Shown in pieces: positions 54,161 through 60,815 of a stretch of 64,000 nucleotides of DNA. The stretch comes from Phycisphaeraceae bacterium (lineage in GTDB: Bacteria > Planctomycetota > Phycisphaerae > Phycisphaerales > UBA1924), in the NCBI GenBank assembly GCA_019636495.1, contig JAHBXL010000009.1:62001-126000 (forward strand), given 5' to 3'. Position 1 is the stretch's first letter. Each line of letters starts with the position of its first letter. The position numbers and the translations under genes were made by a program. Under the pieces are notes generated by a model. That model had not been told where the DNA came from, ran no database searches, and worked only from the letters and a program-made list of their open reading frames with translations.

Positions 54161-54235
54161 GGTCCTGTGCGCGACCTTCACTCAGTTGGGCAGTCTTTGC
54201 GCGGAATCATGCGCATACTGGCCATCTCTGGCCGT

Positions 54236-55924
54236 TCAGTCCTCGTCGGCCTCAGACGCCAAGCCCACCACCATGGTCCGCGCGGCCAGGTCCGGCGGAT
54301 AGCGGCGCGAGGGATCGACCAGGATGAGCATGCCCAGGGCGGGAATGCTCCATCGGGCGATGTTCCGCAGCGCGGCCTGCCAGAAGCGGAGCGGCGCAAG
54401 CCGCGGTTGGCCGGTGTCCTCATCACGCCGGATCGCGACGACTCGAAGACCGACCAGCGACTTGCCGATTGACCGGCCGATCGACCACTCGCCGATGGTG
54501 CAGTGGATCACCGTGAACAGCAACGCCATGGGCCAGGCCATCGGCTCGGCCTCGGGGCCGAGGAAGACCAGCGGGTTGAACATCTGCCCGAGCCCAACCC
54601 CCGTGACCAGCGACGACAGCAGCACGCCGGGAGCCAGGTCCGCCAGCGCCGCGATGAGCCGTTGCCCCGGCGTGGCGATGGCCAGGCCCGGCGGAAGCGC
54701 TGGCGCGGACCCGCCATCCGTGCGCAGGGCGAACAACAGCACGACCGCCGTGATCAGCAGCAGGGCCACCGCCAATGTCTGAAACTCGCGCGCCGAGAAC
54801 ACGCCACCGCCGGTCGTGGGTCCCTCGTACAGCACTCGCCCGCTGGATGCGGATACTTCCGCAATGCGGAACACCCGCGCCGAGGTCCCACCCGGCACCG
54901 CCGGCCGTTTGCTGTCGGTCTTTGCGGCAGGCGAGGATTCCCACCACAACACCGCCAGAGAACCCGTGCCATCCATCGGCGCGATCCGGTGCGTCCGCGG
55001 CACCTGCGGCAAGGCAGCCACCATCACCCCTCGCCCCGCGCGGTAGCCCACGACTTCGACGCCCTGTCCCGGAAGCGACCGCACGCCGATCAGTTGCTCC
55101 GAACGACCATCGCCCACCTGATACACCGCATCGGGAAAAAAGCCGTCCGGGAGTTCCTCGAGCGAGAACGTGGAGCGGGTCCAAAGCAACTCCGCCGTGT
55201 GCTCCGCTCCACCACCGGCATTGAAAGGTGCTCGCCAGAGTTCTGCCGATATACCCTTTTGTGGGTGGATCAGGATGCCAATCGCTCCGGCCATCCCGAC
55301 AACGCGAATCACATCGCCTGTTTGAGGTATTGGCTCATCCGCCGACCAAGGAAGTTGGAGGCTCTCCCACCCTGAACCAGTGAGAATTTGTAATCGCCAT
55401 GGCGTATCGATGGCATTGCTTGCATCGGGCGCCGACTCGCGCGATCGAAGGAGCACAACCGGGCCGCGCGAAGTGCCCGCGGCTCCCACCAACTCCACTT
55501 GCCCCGGCAACGGCGGACAGACCTCCGGCCGGCCGGGCGGGTAGTCCCATGCGCCGCCGAGGCTTGGCGATGCGCTCAAGGTCACCACGCGCCGGATGTG
55601 ATCTTCGCCGCTGCGTTCGGCCTGCAACACCAGCCACACGCGGCTCCCATATGCCGCGAGCGCCTCGGTCGGATGGGCGACGCTGGGCGCGATCCGGACA
55701 GTTCCCCATTCGCTGCCGCCTGTCGCGGTCTTCGCTCGCGGCGGCAGATGCAGCAAGAGCGTCGACTGGTCGCGGTCATCGCGGATCGTCACCCACCCGT
55801 GTGTGATGCGCGATCCGGCGATGACGGCCTCGGCGGGCGTGTCGGTCTGGCCGTACGAAGACGATGCGGCCATCAGGGCCGCAACGACTCGAGCGAGCAC
55901 GGAGAGCATGGAGCGTACGGGCAT
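54236..55924 (-). CDS. Exported/membrane protein with C-terminal RDD domain
   Basis: This 562-residue protein has a signal-like N-terminus (MLSVLARVVAALMAASSSYG) and a large beta-rich extracytoplasmic region (about 30-390). A membrane helix lies at about residue 400 (FQTLAVALLLITAVVLLFAL), and an RDD domain sits at the C-terminus (GQRLIAALADLAPGVLLSSL, FTVIHCTIGEWSIGRSIGKS). RDD domains occur in putative transporters and ion-stress proteins of unclear function. An ATG five codons downstream is an alternative start. It is divergent from the sugar ABC binding-protein gene, with 62 nt between. Confidence 0.78.
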   Translation of the reverse strand: MPVRSMLSVLARVVAALMAASSSYGQTDTPAEAVIAGSRITHGWVTIRDDRDQSTLLLHLPPRAKTATGGSEWGTVRIAPSVAHPTEALAAYGSRVWLVLQAERSGEDHIRRVVTLSASPSLGGAWDYPPGRPEVCPPLPGQVELVGAAGTSRGPVVLLRSRESAPDASNAIDTPWRLQILTGSGWESLQLPWSADEPIPQTGDVIRVVGMAGAIGILIHPQKGISAELWRAPFNAGGGAEHTAELLWTRSTFSLEELPDGFFPDAVYQVGDGRSEQLIGVRSLPGQGVEVVGYRAGRGVMVAALPQVPRTHRIAPMDGTGSLAVLWWESSPAAKTDSKRPAVPGGTSARVFRIAEVSASSGRVLYEGPTTGGGVFSAREFQTLAVALLLITAVVLLFALRTDGGSAPALPPGLAIATPGQRLIAALADLAPGVLLSSLVTGVGLGQMFNPLVFLGPEAEPMAWPMALLFTVIHCTIGEWSIGRSIGKSLVGLRVVAIRRDEDTGQPRLAPLRFWQAALRNIARWSIPALGMLILVDPSRRYPPDLAARTMVVGLASEADED

Positions 55925-55986
55925 CGGGCCATGATACGTCCCGCGCTCCGCCGCGCCCGACCCGCGAAGGGGCCGTGTTCGGTACG

Positions 55987-57372
55987 ATGCCGCAGGTGTC
56001 GGCAGGATCAACCGCCAACCGGGTTTCTCGTCGGGTCGCCCTGGGCGCGCTGGGCGCCGGCGCGCTGGCGTGGGCCGCCTGGCCGCGTCCATCGCGCGAT
56101 CGCGCCCGCGCGCCGCGCGGCCGCAAGGTTCTGCACTACTGGGAGAAATGGACGGGAGTCGAGGCCGTTTCGCTGCAGCACGTGATCGACGAGTTCAACC
56201 ACTCGCAGCAGAGACTCTGGGTCGTCCTCGTGCCCGTCAGCGATATCTCCAGCAAGGCGATGGTCGCCATCGGCGGGGGCGACCCGCCGGATGTCTGCGG
56301 CCTGTTCAGTTACTCGGTCCCGCTCTACGCAGAGGCCGGCGCGGCGATGCCGCTCGATGAGTTCCCGCGGCACGACTGGTGCGGGCAGGACGGGTACCTG
56401 CCCAATGTCTGGAAACTGCTGACGCACGAGGGGCGGCCGTGGGCGGGCGTGAACACGTGCTACACGCTCGGGCTGTATGTCAACCGCGCGCACGCGCGCG
56501 AGGCGGGGCTGCCCGAGTCGCCGCCGCGAACCATCGCCCAACTCGACGCCGCGGCCGACGCGTTGACGCGCACCGTTGCGCGCGGGCGGATCGAGCGCGC
56601 GGGCTTCCTGCCCACGCTCCCGCTGTGGTGGCCGTACTCCTGGGGCGTGCTGTTCGATGGGCGGCTGTACGACCGGCAGACCGGCCGCGCCACGGCGGAT
56701 GACCCGGGCAACATCCGCGCGCTCGAGTGGATCTCGACGTTCCCGCGCCGGTTCGGGCGCGAGGCGGCGGGCGCGTTCGCGCACACGTTCTCACGCAGCA
56801 CACACTCGCCGCAGGACCCGTTTATCTCCGGGCGCGCTTCGATGATCGTGCAAGGGCCGTGGCTGGCGAACTTCATCGCTCGCCACAACCCGGGCCTCGA
56901 CTATGCCGTCGCGCCCGTGCCGATCGCCGACGGCCTGCCCGACCCCGATGCGCCCCGCGGCCTCGTCGAGGCCGACGTGCTCATCATCCCGCGCGGCTGC
57001 AAGGACCCCGAAGCCAGTTGGGAGTTCCTGCGATTCATGCAGCGCGTATCGACGCAGGAGCAACTCGCGATCGCGCACTGCAAGAGTTCGCCCATGGGAG
57101 GGGGCGAGACTTCGCCGAAGTTCCTCGCGAATCACCCGAGCAGGTTCGTCGGCGTGTTCGACTCGGTGGCGCGCAGCCCCATGGCCGATTCGCTGCCGCC
57201 CACCCGCATCTGGCCGCAGTACGCCGACATGCTCGGCGGCGCGTTCGAGGCCGCGTGGCGCGGGGACGATGCCGCCGCGGCGCTGCGCGATGTGCAGACC
57301 CGCGCTCAGAGACTGATCGATGAATCCGTCAAGATGCGGGCGCGTCGGGCTGCGCGAGGGGGCATACCGTGA
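55987..57372 (+). CDS. Sugar ABC transporter substrate-binding protein (Tat-like signal)
   Basis: The 461-residue protein starts with a twin-arginine-like signal (SRRVALGALGAGALAWAAW), then an extracellular sugar-binding fold: YWEKWTGVEA, VAIGGGDPPDVCGLFSYSVP, ASMIVQGPWLANFI and PRGCKDPEASWEFLRFM. It should bind a carbohydrate and deliver it to the two permeases that follow. Its stop overlaps the first permease start (GTGA), so the three genes are coupled. No ATPase gene is present; a shared one elsewhere is common. The substrate cannot be read from the sequence; the beta-mannosidase nearby suggests, but does not show, a manno-oligosaccharide. Confidence 0.93.
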   Translation: MPQVSAGSTANRVSRRVALGALGAGALAWAAWPRPSRDRARAPRGRKVLHYWEKWTGVEAVSLQHVIDEFNHSQQRLWVVLVPVSDISSKAMVAIGGGDPPDVCGLFSYSVPLYAEAGAAMPLDEFPRHDWCGQDGYLPNVWKLLTHEGRPWAGVNTCYTLGLYVNRAHAREAGLPESPPRTIAQLDAAADALTRTVARGRIERAGFLPTLPLWWPYSWGVLFDGRLYDRQTGRATADDPGNIRALEWISTFPRRFGREAAGAFAHTFSRSTHSPQDPFISGRASMIVQGPWLANFIARHNPGLDYAVAPVPIADGLPDPDAPRGLVEADVLIIPRGCKDPEASWEFLRFMQRVSTQEQLAIAHCKSSPMGGGETSPKFLANHPSRFVGVFDSVARSPMADSLPPTRIWPQYADMLGGAFEAAWRGDDAAAALRDVQTRAQRLIDESVKMRARRAARGGIP

Positions 57373-58292
57373 GCGGCAGGCCCGATCATCATGCCCGGAC
57401 GGCACGGAGCGCCGGCCCACCGGTGGCGGGCAGCGCGGCCGCGTTCCTCTGGCTTGCGCCGTGGCTGACGGGCTTTGCCGTCTTCCTGCTCGCGCCCGCG
57501 GCCATGAGCGCGTACTACGCGATGACCGACTACTCGCTGCTGGAGCCGCCGGTGTGGATCGGCGCGGCGAACTTCGCCGAGTTGTGGCACGACCCGCTGT
57601 TCTGGAAGGCGTGTCGCAACACGGTCTACTACGCAACAGTGAGCGTGACGCTGGGCGCCGTGCTGTCGCTGTGCGTCGCGGTGCTGCTCGAAATGCACGT
57701 GCGCGGGCGCGGCATCGCGCGGGCGATCATCTTCCTGCCCACGCTTGTTCCGCTGGTCGCGGCCGCGCTGGCTTGGTCGCTGATGTACAACCCCGAGGCC
57801 GGGCTGATGAACCGCGCGCTGGCGACAATCGGCCTGCCGAAGATCAACTGGCTTGGCGAGGCGCGCTGGGCGATGCCCGCGCTGATCATCATGGGCCTGT
57901 GGAACATCGGCACGGCGGTGGTGATCTACTCCGCCGCGCTGCGCGATGTGCCGCGCGCCCTGTACGAGGCCGCGGAGATCGACGGCGTGTCGCGGCTCGG
58001 GCGGCTGTGGCACGTCTCGATCCCGTGCATCTCGCCGGCGATCCTGTTCAACGTGATGATCTCAATCATCTGGTCGCTGCAGGTCTTCGGCGCGCCGCAG
58101 ATCATGACCGAGGGCGGGCCCGACCACGCGACCTATGTCTACCAGTTGTCGGTCTATGAGCACGCCTTCCGATACGGACGAATGGGCTACGCCAGCGCGA
58201 TGGCCTGGCTGCAACTCCTGGCCACGCTCGGCATCGCCGCGCTCACGCTCGCGCTGTCGCGCAGGTTCGTGCACCACCGGGGAGCCGCATGA
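57369..58292 (+). CDS. Sugar ABC transporter permease 1 (UgpA/MalF-type)
   Basis: This 307-residue permease has six membrane helices. The ATPase-docking EAA loop is ALYEAAEIDGVSRLGRLWHV at about residue 200. The N-terminal FLWLAPWLTGFAVFLLAPAA is typical of this family. The GTG start overlaps the binding-protein stop and is the only one consistent with coupling. It pairs with the next permease. Confidence 0.95.
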   Translation: MSGRPDHHARTARSAGPPVAGSAAAFLWLAPWLTGFAVFLLAPAAMSAYYAMTDYSLLEPPVWIGAANFAELWHDPLFWKACRNTVYYATVSVTLGAVLSLCVAVLLEMHVRGRGIARAIIFLPTLVPLVAAALAWSLMYNPEAGLMNRALATIGLPKINWLGEARWAMPALIIMGLWNIGTAVVIYSAALRDVPRALYEAAEIDGVSRLGRLWHVSIPCISPAILFNVMISIIWSLQVFGAPQIMTEGGPDHATYVYQLSVYEHAFRYGRMGYASAMAWLQLLATLGIAALTLALSRRFVHHRGAA

Positions 58293-59149
58293 ACACCCGC
58301 GCCCGAACTCCCCTGCCCGGACGCGCCGCGCTGACCGCGCTGCTGTGGATCACCGCCGCGGCGTATCTCGTGCCCCTTCTGGTCATGCTCACCGGCTCGG
58401 TGCGATCCGCCGATGCGGTGCTCGACCCCGACGCCCCGATCCTGCCGCGCATCGGCGATGCCGCGCAGGCCATCGACAACTACCGCGCGGTGTGGACCGA
58501 TGGCACGACCGACTTCCCGACGTACCTGCGCAACTCCCTGCTGGTCGCCCTGCTGAGCACCATCGGCATGACGCTCTCCAGCGCGTGCGCGGCGTACGCG
58601 TTCGCCCGCATGCGTTTTCCCGGACGCGGCCCGCTGTTCGTGCTCGTGCTCGCGACGCTCATGATCCCCTCGACCGTCATCATCGCCCCGCAGTTCGTGC
58701 TCTTCAAGCACCTCGGGTGGATCGGCACCTTCCGCCCGCTGTGGGTCCCGGCGTTCTGCGGCGGGGCGTTCAGCATCTTCCTGCTGCGGCAGTTCTTCCT
58801 GACCATCCCGCGCGAACTCGACGAGGCCGCGGCGATCGATGGCTGCTCTCGCGCGGGCGTGTTCTGGCGGATCATCCTGCCGGTGGCGCGGCCCGCGCTG
58901 GTCGTCGTCGCGCTGCTGCAGTTCATCGGCTCGTGGAACGACTTCGTGGGCCCGCTGGTCTTCATCAACCAGCCGCACATGTACACCGTTTCGCTGGGCG
59001 TGTATATGTACCAGAGCCAGCACGGGCAGACACCCTGGAACCTGTCGATGGCGGCGAGCGTGATCGCGGTGCTGCCGGTGCTGCTGGTGTTTCTGCTGGC
59101 GCAGAAGGCGATCATCGAAGGCGTGGCGACGCAGGGACTGAAGGAATGA
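58289..59149 (+). CDS. Sugar ABC transporter permease 2 (UgpE/MalG-type)
   Basis: This 286-residue permease overlaps the first by four bases (ATGA). Six helices are present, with RNSLLVALLSTIGMTLSSACAAYAFARM and the EAA loop LDEAAAIDGCSRAGVFWRII. The C-terminus is AIIEGVATQGLKE, and a near-identical 13-codon fragment recurs 1.5 kb downstream at 60643-60684 (see there). The transporter is complete except for the ATPase. Confidence 0.95.
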   Translation: MNTRARTPLPGRAALTALLWITAAAYLVPLLVMLTGSVRSADAVLDPDAPILPRIGDAAQAIDNYRAVWTDGTTDFPTYLRNSLLVALLSTIGMTLSSACAAYAFARMRFPGRGPLFVLVLATLMIPSTVIIAPQFVLFKHLGWIGTFRPLWVPAFCGGAFSIFLLRQFFLTIPRELDEAAAIDGCSRAGVFWRIILPVARPALVVVALLQFIGSWNDFVGPLVFINQPHMYTVSLGVYMYQSQHGQTPWNLSMAASVIAVLPVLLVFLLAQKAIIEGVATQGLKE

Positions 59150-59172
59150 GGGGAGTGGGGAGTGCGGAGGCA

Positions 59173-59243
59173 GGATTTTGGATCTGAGATTTTGGATTGG
59201 GGATTGGAAGACCCAGGACCCAAGACCCAGGACCCTGGACCTC
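59173..59243. repeat. Heptamer repeat region R1 after the permease gene
   Basis: GGATTTTGGATCTGAGATTT... followed by GGATTGG units, then four CCCAGGA-type heptamers at 59212-59239 (CCCAGGA, CCCAAGA, CCCAGGA, CCCTGGA). This is the same two-part arrangement as R2 at 60.7 kb. The 260-nt gap to the DUF6263-type gene also holds hairpin copy 1 and no gene. Confidence 0.8.
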
Positions 59244-59279
59244 GCACCCAGCGCTCAGAACCAGACCTCGGGAACACCC

Positions 59280-59331
59280 GCAAGGCTGCCAACACTGCCA
59301 ACTCCGGAAGTGGCTGCCTTAGCAGCCTTGC
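59280..59331. repeat. 52-bp hairpin repeat, copy 1
   Basis: The arms GCAAGGCTGCC and the near-complement ending GCAGCCTTGC form a stem with one mismatch, and CTGCCA/TGGCTG-type inner arms nest inside. It is 49 of 52 bases identical to copy 2 at 60545-60596. It may also act as the transcript end for the ABC operon. Confidence 0.85.
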
Positions 59332-59410
59332 GGTGCATGATGCTGCGGCTTGGCCCGCCGTGCTTCGCGGGCCTGCCTTCGCATTCAAAGACCCGGACCC
59401 CGAGCGACCG

Positions 59411-60412
59411 TCACTTCTTTCCCGCTGCGGAGTCGGTCGCATCGTCATCGATCACCTCGATGGTCGTGACGGCTTCGATGCGCTGGGAGATGTTCATGCC
59501 GTGAGGACCGGCCAAGTCAATCGTCATGGCGTGCCGCACCAACTGCTTGCGGAGTTGACCCTTCGCCACATCAAACCAGATCTCACCGCTGCCGGTCCCA
59601 TCCTTCATCGAGACTTTCATGTCGGACAGAACGGGGTCCTGCTCATCCTTGGCGGCTGGCTCATGGCCCACATTCATCGACAGGTCCACCTTCGCGACCT
59701 GTGAACCGGCCAAGTCCTGCATGCCCTTGTAGGTCATGGTCATGGCCTTGGTCATCGTGCCGATCATCGGGAGGCGAGTTCGGCTGTTCTGTGTCCAACT
59801 CTCGCCAACGCGCACCTCGTGGCTCGGGAAGGTCATCGCGTGCTGGTACATCATCTCCTGCAACCACTCCTCACTGAACATCCGATCAAACGGCGCCCGT
59901 GAGGCGGGGGGAAGGTCGTTCATGTAGCGCCGCATCTGGTCCAGCAGCTTCTCGAAGCCCTTCACGGACTTGATGGAACCATCCGGCCGCATGACCATGA
60001 TCCACTGTTCTCCGACGATCGATGCCTGGGCCTTGACCGCCGGGTCCGAAGGCTTGGCCGCTTCCGGATCGCTGGAGTCGAAGGTCACCTTGCCCATCTC
60101 AGAGTCGGAGTCGATCCTCAGCGACTCATACAGGCACTCGAGCGTTGCCGATCCATCATCGGCGACCGATTGCACCTGCATTCGCACGACAAAGACCTCC
60201 TTCTTGCTCGACTTCATCGGGCCCATGGGCGAGGTCCCGGTGGACGCGGTCTCGGTCGTCTGGCGCTGCCGGATGACCTCACCTTCCTTCCACTTGTAGC
60301 GCAGCGCGACCGCAGTTTGGCCTTGCACCTCGGGCGTGAACGTGACGAGCATGGCCAGCGCGATTATGACCGTGGAGAATCGACCGATGCACATCTGAGT
60401 GAGACTTGTCAT
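59411..60412 (-). CDS. Exported protein, DUF6263-like
   Basis: This 333-residue protein has a signal peptide (to about residue 32, EVQGQ) and an all-beta mature part resembling DUF6263 (LRYKWKEGEVIRQRQTTETAS, VGESWTQNSRTRLPMIGTMT). The fold is LolA/YceI-like. No function is known. GGGAGG 5 nt upstream fixes the start. The gene lies between two copies of a repeat mosaic; its methionine-rich middle (MTKAMTMTYKGM) is otherwise unremarkable. Confidence 0.75.
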   Translation of the reverse strand: MTSLTQMCIGRFSTVIIALAMLVTFTPEVQGQTAVALRYKWKEGEVIRQRQTTETASTGTSPMGPMKSSKKEVFVVRMQVQSVADDGSATLECLYESLRIDSDSEMGKVTFDSSDPEAAKPSDPAVKAQASIVGEQWIMVMRPDGSIKSVKGFEKLLDQMRRYMNDLPPASRAPFDRMFSEEWLQEMMYQHAMTFPSHEVRVGESWTQNSRTRLPMIGTMTKAMTMTYKGMQDLAGSQVAKVDLSMNVGHEPAAKDEQDPVLSDMKVSMKDGTGSGEIWFDVAKGQLRKQLVRHAMTIDLAGPHGMNISQRIEAVTTIEVIDDDATDSAAGKK

Positions 60413-60544
60413 GGTGCCTCCCGAGCAGTGATCTGACCCCTCCGCCCCATGTTACCACATGCCCCGGCATGTACCCTGCGGATGCCCCAACCCTTTGACG
60501 AGGCCTTTGGTCGTTGCAAATGCCGGACTTCGGCCGTGTGAGAC

Positions 60545-60596
60545 GCAAGGCTGCCAACACTGCCAACTCCCGAAGTGGCAGCCTTGGCAGCCTTGC
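60545..60596. repeat. 52-bp hairpin repeat, copy 2
   Basis: Perfect 13-bp arms GCAAGGCTGCCAA and TTGGCAGCCTTGC enclose a second inverted pair CTGCCA/TGGCAG. It differs from copy 1 at three of 52 bases, with two of the changes improving the stem. Confidence 0.9.
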
Positions 60597-60642
60597 CCCC
60601 CAACTCCCTACCCCCTCACTCACCCCCACCCTCCGCGTCCGG

Positions 60643-60684
60643 GCGATCATCGAGGGCGCGGCGACGCAGGGACTGAAGGAGTGA
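60643..60684 (+). pseudogene. Fragment duplicating the 3' end of the ABC permease gene
   Basis: Forty-two bases are 39/42 identical to the last 14 codons (with stop) of the upstream permease, and the frame is kept: AIIEGAATQGLKE and a stop versus AIIEGVATQGLKE. The following bases (GAGGGAAG...GGATTTTGG) also match what follows the real gene. No other part of the permease is left. Confidence 0.85.
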
Positions 60685-60700
60685 GGGAAGCTGGGCGCTT

Positions 60701-60808
60701 GGATTTTGGATTGGGGATTGGGGATTGGGGATTGGGGATTGGGGATTGGAAGACCCAACACCCCGGACCCCAGGACTCAGGACCCAAGACTCACGATCCG
60801 ACCTCGGG
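60701..60808. repeat. Heptamer repeat region R2
   Basis: Six perfect tandem copies of GGATTGG at 60708-60749, after a GGATTTT, are followed by CCCAACA, CCCCGGA, CTCAGGA and CCCAAGA-type heptamers to about 60800. The order (GGATTGG array then CYCAGGA array) is the same as in R1. Confidence 0.9.
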
Positions 60809-60815
60809 AGTGTCC

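Larger units (their letters stand above)
60413..60815. other. Gene-free repeat-rich interval
   Basis: This 403-nt stretch before the beta-mannosidase gene contains hairpin copy 2, the permease-tail fragment, and heptamer region R2. I find no credible gene in it on either strand. Confidence 0.8.

Noticed and set aside
54152..54181. CCCGATAA upstream of the TPR gene as a third sigma-28 promoter.
   Set aside because: The nearest -35-like TGAA is 17 nt away and the motif lies in a hairpin arm, so the evidence is too weak to list as a promoter.
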